Origin: Emydura subglobosa
Lineage: Eukaryota; Chordata; Testudines; Chelidae
Assembly: GCA_007922225.1 (NCBI GenBank)
Contig: ML679961.1
Location: 67,097,075 to 67,161,074, forward strand
Direction: 5' to 3'
Length of the DNA stretch: 64,000 nt
The notes under the pieces were generated by a model that saw only the letters and a program-made list of their open reading frames with translations, did no database searches and was not told the origin of the DNA. A program made the position numbers and the translations under genes. Positions 13,515 through 25,494 of the stretch are shown here, in pieces. How positions within the stretch are numbered: the stretch's first letter is position 1; the number at the start of each line of letters is the position of its first letter.

Positions 13515-13900
13515 GAGTATCTAGCTGGGAGCACATGACACTGTGGGATTTGCACTGACTACCTGTGCATCTCTGCATAGCGTTTAAGATGTTTGCCATG
13601 ACCTATAAGGCTCTAAAGGGCCTGGGATCTCTCTAACTGATGATTGTCTCTCCCTCCATGGCATATTGCTACAGCTGTGGTCAGTGGAGACACTCGAGCT
13701 GGATCACCATTTTTATAAAAGAGAGAGCACTGCTGACAGAATATTCTTGGTTAGCGGTCTGTGACTTCCTTCTGCCTTAGTCTGAAATAGCCATATTATG
13801 ACTCATATTATGAGTATGCTAAAAATATGCTTGATAGGGTGTTGGGGGAGCTATGAGGGTATGTTTTGGGGGATAATTTGGTGAGGAGAGGCTTTTCTGT
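13515..13900 (+). mobile_element. L2-like LINE 3' coding end
   Basis: The plus strand reads LPVHLCIAFKMFAMTYKALK followed by GLG. This corresponds to the L-H-W-L-P-V-x-x-R-I-x-F-K-x-x-x-x-x-Y-K-A-L block at the C-terminus of L2-type reverse transcriptases. It probably belongs with the LINE piece at 10.7-11.2 kb on the other side of the DIRS copy. Degenerate, with no intact frame. Confidence 0.6.
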
Positions 13901-14192
13901 AATTTTTCTATTTTTATTGTATGCTGGCTATGATGAATTGTTACCTCCATTTGATTATTTCTTGAGTTAATTTATTTCTGTATTAGTATTAATGTTGCTA
14001 TGTGGTTACTCTATGTTTAATTATTGTTAGGGTGCAGAAGGTAATCTGCATTTTGAGGTTGTGGAGTATATTTGCTTTCTGAAGTGATTTTAGCACTCAT
14101 TAGTATTATGCCAGTATATCAGTGTAATAAGGCAATCATGTTGGCCTTTGCTGCTAATATCCACAAATGAATTCTTTCTTGAATAGCACTGC

Positions 14193-14250
14193 CACTAAGA
14201 GCATAAGTGACTTCAATAGGCTCACTAAGAGCATAAGTGACTTCAATAGG
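14193..14250. repeat. 30-bp tandem duplication
   Basis: CACTAAGAGCATAAGTGACT plus TCAATAGG occurs twice with a 30-bp period (first copy from 14193, second from 14223). The copies are identical over 28 bases, indicating a recent duplication. Confidence 0.95.
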
Positions 14251-14514
14251 CCCTTTGTCTGATTTTAATCACACTTTTTTGCTTTTACAGTATACCCTCC
14301 ATCTGCCAGAGTCTTTTGGATCAGATGGAGCATCATATCACAGAGAAAACACGGCTTTTACCATACTATTTGTATTTTAAAATCCTTAAGAATTTATCAT
14401 GCTCCATGAAATTATATGCACATGTAATAGAACAGAAAATTCCACAATAACCATTACATCATTCATATTCCCACTGGACTCTATACTGCTTCATCAGGCT
14501 ACTCAAGAAAACAA

Positions 14515-15027
14515 CAGCGGCATACGATTGGTCTCTGGCACATGGGGGCCAATACTTATATTTGCCCTCCCCCGTTGGCAGCAGCGCCCTGCAGGGGGTC
14601 TGCGGGCCCATTTCCCCTCTCCCCCACTCCCCACCCTGTTGTGGGGGTGGTGGGGGTGGCAGGGAGCGGGAGTGGGGGAAAGTGGGAAACGGGCCCACAG
14701 ACCTCCCTCCCTGCAGGGCGATGCCGCAGCTGGGGGGGGAGGGAGGAGCGCGGCAGGGGGACCTCAAATGTAAGTATGAGGGGGCCGTCTGGCAGCATTG
14801 GGGGGAGGGCGTAATGGCCTTTGCCCCAGTGCCCCGCCTTTGGCTGCCCCACGGTTTCCTCCTTGCACCCAGTGCAGGGTCGGAGGGGACAGGAGACAGA
14901 GGGGACGGGGTCAGCACGGCCGCCAGGGATGTCAGCAGGGGGCACAGCTTCTCCTCCGAGGGCCTAGCCAGCGCACCCCTTAGCAGCACCCGGGGGCATG
15001 CCCCTCTCCCCCCTCGGTACACCACTG
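14515..15027. mobile_element. hAT-type non-autonomous element, GC-rich, with target-site duplication
   Basis: The left terminus is CAGCGGCATACGATTGG, and the complement of the right terminus is CAGTGGTGTACCGAGGG. Flanking octamers are GAAAACAA (14507-14514) and GAAAATAA (15028-15035), an 8-bp duplication with one mismatch, as hAT transposases make. The 513-bp inside is very GC-rich compared with its surroundings, which explains the long overlapping open frames here. It encodes no transposase. Sits in the FUT8 intron 0.5 kb from an exon. Confidence 0.75.
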
Positions 15028-15481
15028 GAAAATAAGCCTATAGCATGAATTATTTGCACAACAAATCTGAGTGGATTACAGTGGATACAACATTAATTTA
15101 CTGTACTGCTTCTGGCCTTGTGGAAATGTAATTGACCCTGAAGAGGAATTATATTCCCCCTCCCCTCCATTCCTATAAAGTAATCAACTGCAGTCAAAGC
15201 CTGAGGTGTTTAAACCTCTCAATATCAGTGCAATGAAGTACAGAAATGGATGGATTTGGGTTATATATTGACTGTATGCAAAATCATAAAGAATACATGC
15301 CTAATTACCTTCTGCTTCTTTTAAATGCTCTGACTAAGCCAAGTACATTAACCAACTATGGTGGCTGACTTCAGCTGAGGAGATGTAATCAGCCAATGCT
15401 ACTGAATCTTTTAATTCATGAAATTTTTACTACAAAACATGGAGAATATGGTATGGTAGATGCACTAGCTAGCATTAATTT

Positions 15482-15501
15482 AAAAAAAAAAAAAAAAAAA
15501 A
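15482..15501. repeat. Poly(A) run
   Basis: About 20 consecutive A on the plus strand (poly-T in the FUT8 sense), about 60 bp into the intron after the exon ending at 15563. Confidence 0.85.
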
Positions 15502-15562
15502 GACAGATATTTAAAAGAATTGGTTGATGCAAAGTATATTTAGCTCTTACACTGCAGTTTAC

Positions 15563-15713
15563 CTGTGAGGAAAACGTACAGACCAGGAAGTCTGCCTGAG
15601 ACAGAAAGTGGATATCCAGAATAACACCCCGCAGTGAGTTTTCAGTATATCGATTATGAAGTCCAGCTGACCAAGATATGGAGTTATCACTGATAAATTC
15701 ATAATTTGAATAT
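15563..15713 (-). CDS. FUT8: FUT8 coding exon (residues about 420-470)
   Basis: A 151-nt exon with a TTCCAG acceptor and a GTAAAC donor. It adds the last base of K420, then 50 codons ending at a codon boundary (phase 0). It reads [20 protein letters not shown] and then [20 protein letters not shown], ending FSSQ. The Asp in ILDIHF falls at position 453, a residue known to be required in the human enzyme. The frame is open, and the junctions with both neighbouring exons restore the known family sequence. A 20-base A run lies about 60 bp beyond the donor in the intron (15482-15501). Confidence 0.96.
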
Positions 15714-17450
15714 CTGGAAAAAATATAATCTACAATTAATATCAAAACCTTACAATTAAAATTTTACAATAGGAAGCACAAACCTAATTATAAGAGCGAG
15801 TAGTTTTAAGTCACAATTCTCTTTTTCAGGGAATTTACCACTGCATTTTTGACCACTCTAGGATTTTAGCTCTCAGCCTTTGCCCCCTCACAAGGTCCCC
15901 TTTCCCCCCAAAAAAAAACCCTTCACAAAGCAGAGTTTTGACTCTGTAATGGGAGAAGTGCCAGAGACTCCATGTGGTTGATTAGGGACTTGCGTTATTG
16001 CTATTGGTTTTATGTGGAAAGCACTCAGATACCACACTAATGGACAGCAGGATGAAACCCTAAGAAAGACAGACAATATGGCACTGGGTCTTGATTTTAG
16101 TATATCTTTTAGCCATATTTACTACCATTCTTTCTTGGAGGCTTTTAATTAGGAATTCAAGTACAAGTGAAAGGGTCTGTCAAATAAACAAATGAGCACA
16201 AACTGAAAAAAATCTGTTGCACTTTATAATGAAGTGATTTAAATGACAGCGCTGTTCCGCTGCAATTACAGTGTAATTATGAAACATAACCTATATATTT
16301 AACCTGCCAATTATTGGATTTCTTAAAAAAATGTATAACTTTTTAGTAATTACAGGATAATGTATAAAGTAGGCTACTCATGGAATAAATAGTGAGTAAT
16401 TCAATCATGTAGTTAACAATCTAGTTATCTGAATTAATGGTACCTACACTATCAAAAGAGTTCATAATTTACAGCAGCCCTTAAACACTGGGGCCAGAGT
16501 GGCTACTGCTCCAGAATCAAGGCGCCATAACAAGGTATCTCAAACTCTCCCTTCTCCTGTGCTGAGCATAGCTCAGAGCAAGAGAGATTAATTATCTCCA
16601 AGTGCTCTGAAAGGGACTGGAGTTAGAAACTTCAAACACACCTTGTTTGTATATCATGGGACACCTAAATATCAAGCCCTATTTGGTGGGAATATGCCTA
16701 ATTTAAACACTCACAATGTAAGAACTACTAGAGCAATTTTCTTCAAAGGTGAAACAGGTAATATATAGGAGGCTTTTCTCTCTCAAATTAACTAGCTGTA
16801 GCCATTAAGACAGGGAAAATCCTTTGTCTAATGTCAACAGCTGGGATTGCACAAAATGAGAGAGAGTTTTGTTTCCTTTTAAATACTTAGTTTGAAGCAT
16901 CTGGCTTTGGGGGAGATTTAATTAGAATTTTGTGTCTTGAAGAAAACATTTGTTTCAACATAAAAATGAATAATTCATGGGAAATACTCCAGAGTTAATG
17001 ACTCAGTTTTAAAGGCTGACTTGGTTATACGTAGAATGTGGAAGCAGAGGTTAGATGAGAAAGGTAAAAAACTTTCAATTTTGAGAAGACAATGTTCCTG
17101 AAGAGAAATAGACAGGGCTATGCCTGACAGGTTATAGGGGCCATATCTGTGTCAGAGAGACAGAGAAGTTGTACTAACAGTATTTTTCTTCTTATCTTCC
17201 TCATTGTGGCCAATATCTTCTGCCAGCATTGCACTATTAAGTAGATCATAATACAACTATTGTTTAATTGTATTTTATTTGTTTTCCTAAAGCAAGTTTA
17301 GCTTGTCAGCATGCTTTATACAGAAAAAGGATAAAAACCAAAACAGCAAAAGCAATAATTCTGAATTTTATTTTAAAGTCAGAAAAAAATGAATACAGGT
17401 TCTCTGCAATCAGAACTTTTTTTTATATATATATAGTACATCACCACATA
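15714..17450. other. FUT8: FUT8 intron, nothing recognised
   Basis: Part of the 8.5-kb intron between the exons at 15563-15713 and 24213-24389. No open frame or repeat family that I can name; 16480-16650 is slightly richer in GC. Confidence 0.6.
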
Positions 17451-17451
17451 T

Positions 17452-18247
17452 CACCAGCTGGGAGGGGTTGCAAGTGCTTTGGAGGACAGGACTAAAATTC
17501 AAAATGACCTGGACAAACTGGAGAAATGATCTGAAGGAAACAGGATGAAATTCAGTAAGGACAAATGCAAAGTACTCCACTTAGGAAGGAACAATCAATT
17601 GCACACATACAAAATGGGAAATGACTTCCTAGAAAAGAGTACTACAGAAAGGAATATGGGGGTAATAGTGGATCACAAGCTAAATAGGAATCAAAGTGTA
17701 ACATTGTTGCAAAAAAAGCAAACATAATTCTCAGATGTATTAGCAGGAGTGCTGTAAGCAAGACACAAGAAGTAATTCCTCCGCTCTACTCCGTGTTGAT
17801 TAGGCCTCAACTGGAGTATTCTGGGCACCATAAGATGTGGACAAATTGGAGAAAGTCCAGAGAAGAGCAACAAAAATGACTAAAGGTCTAGAAAACATGA
17901 CTTGTGAGAGAAGATTGAAAAAAATGGTTTGTTTAGTCTGCAGAAGAGAAGACTAAGAGGGGACATGGTAACAGTTTTCAAATACCTAAAAAGTTGTTAC
18001 AAGAAGGAGGAAGAAAAATTGTTCTCCTTAACTTCTGAGAATAGGACAAGAGGCAATGATCTTAAATTGCAGCAAGGGTGGTTTAAGTTGGACATTAGGA
18101 AAAACTTCCTAACTGTCAGGGTAGATAAGCACTGGAATAAGTTGCCTAAAGAGATTGTTTAAAAGCAGATTAGACAAACACCTGTCAGGGATGGTCTAAT
18201 AATACTTAGTCCTCTCGAGGTCCCTTCCAGTCCTATGATTCTATGAT
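17452..18247 (+). mobile_element. CR1 LINE 3' end
   Basis: 5'-truncated CR1, plus strand. The open stretch NKLNR-like and MKFSKDKCKVLHLGRNNQLH (from 17545) is the end of the CR1 reverse transcriptase frame. It continues to VFKYLKSCYKKEEEKLFSLT (about 17965-18030), and the copy ends in the short 3' repeat typical of CR1 (TCCTATGATTCTATGA at 18231-18246). CR1 copies lack poly(A) tails and end in such 8-mers. Inactive because of truncation and stops. Confidence 0.9.
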
Positions 18248-18336
18248 CACACACCACACTTTTGTGGAACTTTTACACTAGTATGAAATGTCAAATCCTA
18301 CAAAATAACTTTAATTGTCCAGATAATTGTCATTAT

Positions 18337-19010
18337 TAGGATCTTACCAAATTCGTGGCCATGAAAAACATGTCACAGACCGTGAAATCAGACCTCCCCC
18401 ATGAAATCTAGCTATTGGAGGGAAGGAGGAGTGGCAGGGCTGGGGGAGACCCTGCTGGGGGTTCAAAACCATGGACCAAGCTCCAGCTGCTAGTCCCGGT
18501 CAGGCTGGGGAGAGACAGGAATTCCTCTTCCTTTGCACAGCCACTCTCGGGGGGAAAATCAGACTAACCTCTGGGTATCTCCCACAGCTGCAGTCCAGCT
18601 TTGAATGCAGTGCAGCCGCGGAGCTTTCTGCAGCTGGAGGAGGTTTCTGGAGGTGGGTCTGGTCTCCTTCCCCCCCCCCAAGAGTGGCCAAGCAGGGGAA
18701 AAGGAAGTCCTGTCCCTCTGCAGCCTGGCTGGGACTAGCAGCTGGAGCCCCTGGCTGGGTAGCTCCCAGCAGCACAGGGGAGATCAGACTCATCTCCACC
18801 TCCAAGAACCATCTCTGGTTGTAAGAAGCTCTGTGACTGTGAGGGTGGCAATCCTGCAACCCTCCTACAAAAGCTTTGCAACCCCCCACAAATCCTTTTT
18901 GGATTGGGACCCCCCCCAGTTACAGCTGAAACATCTGAAAATGTGAAATTGACAAAATTTAAAAACCTCTGAAATTGACCAAAATGAACCATGAATTGGG
19001 TAGGGCCCTA
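18337..19010. mobile_element. hAT-type non-autonomous element with perfect 8-bp target-site duplication
   Basis: The octamer GTCATTAT flanks both sides (18329-18336 and 19011-19018). The left terminus reads TAGGATCTTACCAAATTCGT, and the complement of the right end reads TAGGGCCCTACCCAATTCAT, so the TIRs match over about 20 bases with few changes. The 674-bp core is partly GC-rich, with C-runs at 18671-18680. No transposase remnant. It inserted only 90 bp past the end of the CR1 copy. Confidence 0.85.
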
Positions 19011-19706
19011 GTCATTATAAATCCCTTTTCATACAGTATAACAATGGCATCCTGCAACAGGACTGTGGAAAAATGAATATCCTGCAGTTGAACATACATT
19101 CTGTGTGATATGTTACTATGATATTATGGGGATAACATGATAATATACTGACACATCCCATAGCAAGTTCTTGTCACCAGAAGCATTAAGACCAGGTGAT
19201 TTTCTCCAATCTATTATAAAATACCACATACCATGTAGTGTCAAAACTTCACCTCATTCCTGAAGTTTGGCTTTAGTTACAAACAAAATTAACAATAACA
19301 AAGTTCCGCTCAAGTCTTCTCCCCAGGTTTCTTACTTTAGTACTGCTTGGGCCATATTCTAGATCTTCTTTTTCTACAGAGCTAGCTCATTTTTGTCAGC
19401 ATAGGATAACTTGCCACCTACTTCAGAGATTCAGAACCCACTTACCCTTTCACAGCAGGATCAACACTTTTTAAGGAGGATGGTTCAGTGGAAGAAATTC
19501 AAAATAACTTGTTGATTTTCAAAGGAAAACTTGTGAATTTCTGTAAATGTATCCATAAACCTTACAGTGGTCAATCCCACCACAGTAAGAGCTGTATAGC
19601 AGAGAGAATTGTGACTTAAAACAGAAAAGACCGCATTTCAGACTTTAAATCTATTTAAATTTCTTGTTAACTTGAGCTCCACTGCACACAGTGGAATCTT
19701 CTACCC

Positions 19707-20113
19707 CAATGGTTCTCAACCTTTCCAGACTGCTGTACCCCTTTCAGGAATCTGATTTATCTTGCATAACCCCAAGTTTCCCTCACTCAAAAACTACTTG
19801 CTTACAAAATCAGACATAAAATTACAAAACTGTTACACCACACTATTACTGAAAAATTGCTTACTTTCTTATTTTACCATCTAATTATAAAATAAATCAA
19901 TTGGAATATAAATATTGTACTTATGTTTCAGTGTATAGCATATAAAGCAGCATAAACAAGTCACTGTATGAAATTTTAGTTTGTACTGACTTTGCTAGTG
20001 CTTTTTATGTAGCCTGTTGTAAAACTAGTCAAATACGTAGATGAGCTGACGTACCCCCTAGAAGATCTTTGTGTACTCCCAGGGGTACGTGTATCCCTGG
20101 TCGAGAACCACTG
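19707..20113. mobile_element. hAT-type MITE, 407 bp, with target-site duplication
   Basis: The left end is CAATGGTTCTCAACC and the complement of the right end is CAGTGGTTCTCGACC. The flanks TTCTACCC (19699-19706) and TTCTATCC (20114-20121) form an 8-bp duplication with one change. The inside is AT-rich and non-coding. The ends have the C-A-R-T-G-G-T-T-C-T-C form common to many hAT (Charlie-like) MITEs, and the whole looks like a family abundant in turtles. Confidence 0.88.
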
Positions 20114-20121
20114 TTCTATCC

Positions 20122-23100
20122 CCTTGTATTTACATAAGTCTATTCAGAAGAGAACTTCTCATTTTCTCCTGTCTCCATTTGTTCAGGAACCACAGTCTTC
20201 TAGATGTTTCTGAATCTGGTATTAACCTCCATTTCATTATTTTGATTTTAAATCACCTTGTAGTCTATATTATTCTGCCTGCTCTTCAATTCAAGCTAGG
20301 TCATATTCTGGCTAGTAAAAGCATCAGAATATGATGCAGGATTCCTTAGGGTCTCTTTATCTCTCTGAAGAAATTATCAACCCCTCCTCTTCACTGTAAT
20401 GCTAAAAGGACCAGATTGCGAAAATCAAGCAAAATTATTAAAACTGGCATCCCAAAGCTTTCCTCATATTGGATTACCTATATGCACTATTTCTTCCTCA
20501 CTCATAGTCATCAGTTTTTGGTAGTTCGTTTAAGCTTCATTATATATCTCCTCACAGTGCATTCAGAAATAGAGAGTTTTATTTATTTTTTGGGGAGGGG
20601 ATGCTTTTTAAAAATATTTTCTTCCTTCTGAGACCATTGACCTTGAATGAGAGTGAAATTGAAGGACTAATTCAAGCTTCTGTGTGTTGGAACAGAGAGG
20701 TTTAATGGATTTATCAGTTACTAAGGTGATGTTTTTGCAAGATCTTAAACTACAGCTATTACATAGAAAAAAATGTTTTAACTTAATGTAGTGGAGTAAG
20801 AAAACAGCAATGAAATGCTGTGGAAAACCTCCAGATGTGCTGGGGAAATAAACATTAAAAAAGAGAGAGAGACAGTTTGTTCAACACAACAGAAGTTGAA
20901 AGGTAAAGAAAGCATAAACTGCAACTGTTTCATAAAATGAAAGAGGGAATTTAGGATGAAATTAAAGAGGATAAACAATTTGAAGGAAAGATCTGAATTT
21001 GTTGAATTTTATTGGTGATAAACATGAAAAGGTTCTAGTTAGATTCATTCACAAAACAGGTACGTATGAAGTACAGTTCCCCCATACAGCTTGTCTACTG
21101 CACCTGAATTATGATCTGGAACACCAATGATTTTCCAACCCTCTCCCTTTAATGGAAAAATGCTTTCAACTGCATCAAAACCCTTGCCTACAATATAGAC
21201 TTTCTTTGTATTTCAACTGCTTGTGTTGAACCAGTCGAAATACAAATTATTCAATGCGTTCCCACTAGCTGTGGCTGAGCACAGCCTTCACTTAAGCCAA
21301 TTTACCTATCATGACTTCTGAGTACCCATCCTCACTACAGAGGTTGTCAAGAGCAGAACTACCAGCTTCACTCCACAGTTTTTTCAGTTAGCGAACCCTC
21401 CATAGCTCACCTTCTGAGAATCCCCTTTTTTGCTCCCCACCAGGCCTCCTTTCTATGCATCGTCTTCACAGCACCCACTCTCATCCATGCCCCCCTACAT
21501 TATTCCTTCCTGGAAACACATCATCCCCAAACACCCACTAATGCTACAGTACTCATAGCTGGTGCACAAGTAGGCTCAGAAGAAAACCACTCAAGTGCAA
21601 ACCATAAATGAACCAATAGAGCATTATTTTCCTTAGTCTGTAAACAGCTTGAAACAATCTTTTTAAGCAGTATGAACTGTCTATTCATCTAAATGATGCT
21701 TTAACTCTGAAGCCTGTTGATTATCATTTAAATGTCAACACTTTCACAGCTGATCATTTAAATATAAGTATCTGCCTAAAATGCCTATCCACTAATGGCT
21801 GCAATGAAACCTATTTCTATTGGGTGATGATTGTTCCTGTCAAAGATTGATAAGTCAGGGTTCCTAGAAGTTTAAGCACCCCTACAAAATTTCAGGTATT
21901 TCCCACTTCTTCCCACAAGAGAAAAGGAAAGAGGAGATACATTTCCTCCAATGCCAAGTCTCAAGTGAACCAAGGTAAAACTCAACCTGCCTCCCACCTC
22001 TTATGAAGTGACAAAATCATTAAATACCTTCTAACCTATTGAAACCACCAGCTATACCCAAACAGCTTCTTAAATTATTACTTTTGAATGCAAATTCTGT
22101 ATATGCTGAAAATTTGGGAGCAGCAGATATTGAAAAGCTTTCAAAAGTTTAGATTTTATTGTATTTTATATAAAATTACATACAAGAAATGCCGTACTGA
22201 TTGGATTATTCCTTTTAATACTTCAAAAAAACCTGATTTGGACTTTATCTTAAACTGAAACAGAAATTTCCCTGTGCCAAAGAATTCAGCATTGTTATGC
22301 TGCAGAAATCAGGGGACCATCCATTGAATGAAGGTTTAAAGTGCTGCAGAATGCTTAGGGCACTATGTGTATACATATGCACATTCGTATACCTTGCAAT
22401 GATAAGGTGGAAATTTTTTAAACAAAGAAGTCAAGAAGTGTAAAGTTAAGATTGAAACAGCAATATTAAATCCAGGCATGTTATAACCAGTCATTAAAAA
22501 TACTATTTAAGTGCAATGTGGAATAATTAAACTAACTATAACCTTAATTTTTGTGTTAATCTGTCTTTACGGAGTTTAGATTTCCTACTTAAAGTTTACA
22601 TTACCATAATTTTTTGCATTTCATACTTTTTTCCGCCCACAGACAAAAAAAAAGGGGGGGGGGGAAGAAAAATTGCCATAATATGGAGTTGTATAAGTTT
22701 GCTTTGCAAAACTCCATTATTTTAAGATGCAGCACTTGATGGATATGACAGAAAATAAGTATAGCACTACTGAGTTGTATAGGTTTACATTGCAGTAGAA
22801 AGATACAAAATAAACAGAATTTTTGTTTACTTTGTATGTGCAATAATAAATTTTTAATCAGTTTTGTAATTTTAACTATTTTCCCCCAAACATAGCCAAT
22901 GACTATTTCTCTCTGATGTCAAATGTATGGTGGAAGTTCACCATTTCTGAGTTATCTGAACACAAAAGAAGTCCCAATAGTTTTGCTTAAGGGAAGAAAG
23001 AAATAGAACTGGTAGAATATCAGTGAAAGGGTATAATACACACATTTATAAATATCAGGTCACAATGGAGTCACATGATTACTTTCTGTATTCAGGGTTG

Positions 23101-24212
23101 GTTTATATGCTTAGGTTCAATGCTTGTGAAATATCAGTTATACCTACTGCTGTGACTGTAAAAATTCTTTATTAAGTTCCTGCTATACACATGTATCTGT
23201 GATACTGTAGTCTATCAAATAGAGTTAAATGCACAATACTGTCACTCCTAGATCTATGCACAGAGCGGATCCTCCACATACATATCTGTTTTCTTCTATG
23301 CAGAAATGGCACAGAGTTGCCTTAGTGACACTATTTACTCTTCAGAATCATGTGAAATCCTCACTGAGCAATCCAGGGTCTATGGCAAGGGAGACATGAG
23401 CCATGTGTGTGAGACAGGGAGAATGCACATAGTCCCTCTCCTTTCCTGAACAGAACTCTGCTATCTCTTGCATAGAGCCCACAACTTGGGAATAGTTGCA
23501 GCCTGTAGGAGTTTCTGGAGCCATGGTACCAGAGAGCTAGAAAGGGCCAGACATGGTACAGAGCCATCCCATAGATGACCCTGGCCTCCTAATAATATTA
23601 CGAGATTGGGGCCCACCCCAAATCAGGCCAAACCTGTTCCACCGGTGGAGGGAAATAGTCATCCCTCCATGAGGTAATATGGGGATTTCTGCAAAAAAAA
23701 ATCTTCAGAGATTTCCTCTTTCTGACACCTATCAAATGGGTTTTTCCATGGCAGGGTGTGATCTGGGAGGTGTAACTAGTTAAGAACTCATAGATATTTT
23801 AAAAATACAGTTATCCAGTTTCTTTTTAATTTGCATGTGTGTCATATAAATTAGAGCTCAAGAGTGTATTTATTTTTAAATATTTTTCTCCTCTCTTTCT
23901 GCTTTAAAAAATATAAATTATTTTTAAATAACTAAAGAGATTATGCTCAATTTACAAAGTCTTACCTCCGAGCTGAGGCCAAATATGGAAAGATTCAGCC
24001 CAACCGAAGAATTTCTGAGAAAATTATCAACAAATTACAAGAATGGCTATAGTGAAAGTTGAACTGTAATCTCAACTATATAAAATAAACCACAGATACT
24101 ATTTTGAAATACTACATTAAGAATTGTACCCACAAAGGTCAGGAATTGTAGGACTCTTCCTAACGTGGACTTCCACTGCACATCTATATACTGCATATGT
24201 AATTCATCTTAC
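20122..24212. other. FUT8: FUT8 intron, nothing recognised
   Basis: Four kilobases of AT-rich intron with no reading frame or repeat I can assign. An A9G10 homopolymer junction lies at about 22647-22665. The stretch 21080-21560 is less AT-rich but unassigned. Confidence 0.55.
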
Positions 24213-24389
24213 TTAGATTTTGCCTCTTGCAGTAGCGAAGGGTCATCAGTAGCCAAATAAACTCGTTTTTTGTCAATATGCATTCTGCGGGCAAGAAGCT
24301 GGAAACGTTCTTCAACATGTACCATGTACTCTTCAATAGGGTGAAATGCTGCCTCTGTTCCCACTTTGTCTGTCCTTCGGACGTGAACA
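24213..24389 (-). CDS. FUT8: FUT8 coding exon (residues about 361-420), GDP-fucose binding and catalysis
   Basis: A 177-nt exon bounded by a TTTTCAG acceptor and a GTAAGA donor. It supplies the last base of G361, 58 full codons and two bases of K420. It reads [20 protein letters not shown], which contains the two arginines known to be essential in human FUT8 (R365, R366) and the nearby D368, K369 and E373. Y382 follows in EEYMVHVEE, and the Asp pair D409/D410 in [10 protein letters not shown]. All these positions fall exactly where human numbering predicts, so the encoded enzyme should be active. The differences I notice from the mammalian protein as I remember it are mild (for example Arg at 389, His-Ile at 398-399, Gln at 415). 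The intron on its 3' side is 8.5 kb, and on its 5' side 1.95 kb. Confidence 0.97.
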
Positions 24390-25494
24390 CTGAAAAGACA
24401 GACAGACACTTGGGATTCAACTTATAAACATTTTATATTTTTATAATAGACAGTTTGGCAACTGACATTTAGATTTTATATTAAAATAAACTTTTTGTCC
24501 CTTTATAGTATTCAGATGAGCCTTAAAATGAACAACTAAAATAAAATGAAAAAGGGTTAAAAGTCAATGATGCCTGTAGAGAAATATTCAAAGGTGAGAT
24601 TACTAATTGTAAAGTCTGAAATAAGCCAGGAACCACAGGATATAATAGAGTTGTAGTGTAACCCCATGGGAGGAAACTAGCATCCTGCCCTTGAAAACAG
24701 AATATAATTGTTATATTTTTGGAGGCCAAATGCTAATATGCTCCACATCTGTCATAATGGAATCTTAGAGATATGGTTTTGCAAACCTCTCAGACTCTGC
24801 TACAGAGTAAGCTGAGGCTGACCTTCCTTTATTCTTTTCTACATACACCCTGCAGGTTTTACTTAGTTGCCAGAGTGTACAATTTAAACTTCTTGAGGAA
24901 AACTATGTATGAGTTGTCTATACTAACAGTATTACATTTTCTCTGAACTGCAAAGGAAGTACATTTTTAAGATATGCTTGTCCCCTCCTACCTTTTACTA
25001 AGTCAAAACACTGCCAAGTAATTCCAATTTTCTGTGTTCTGCTCCAAGCATTTCTCTTTTGTGTTTTAAGTGGAATCATATTTGTCCTTATCAGAACTTC
25101 ATCAATTGGGACACCTTTTAGGATCTGTCAAATACGTCTATTAAAAATCTATGGACATTATGTTCCAAATAAATGATCTGTACCATGACAAATAAATGGC
25201 TTCAGATAATGTTCAGGAATTTAAGAAGGTTAAAGGTAACATGTGTGGCACACAGAGGTACATTCATTGCCCTCATATGGACTACTTAGTTCAATCTGCA
25301 ACAGACAATATTTTCTTCTCTTGCTCAATATTTTAAAAGATCATGTATTTTCAAGTTTCCTGGCAGCTGGCTATGCTGTCTGTATGTCAAGTCTGATGGG
25401 ACAATCCATGAGCAATGCAGGGGCAAGGAGAAATTTCAGCTATTTGTATTCGTATGTGATTTACTACTCTGCATATTTAACTTTGGCAAAGCTG

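Noticed and set aside
14459..15035. Long overlapping open frames on both strands
   Set aside because: They fall inside the GC-rich hAT-type element; lack of stops follows from base composition, and the frames are proline/glycine-rich without any family resemblance.
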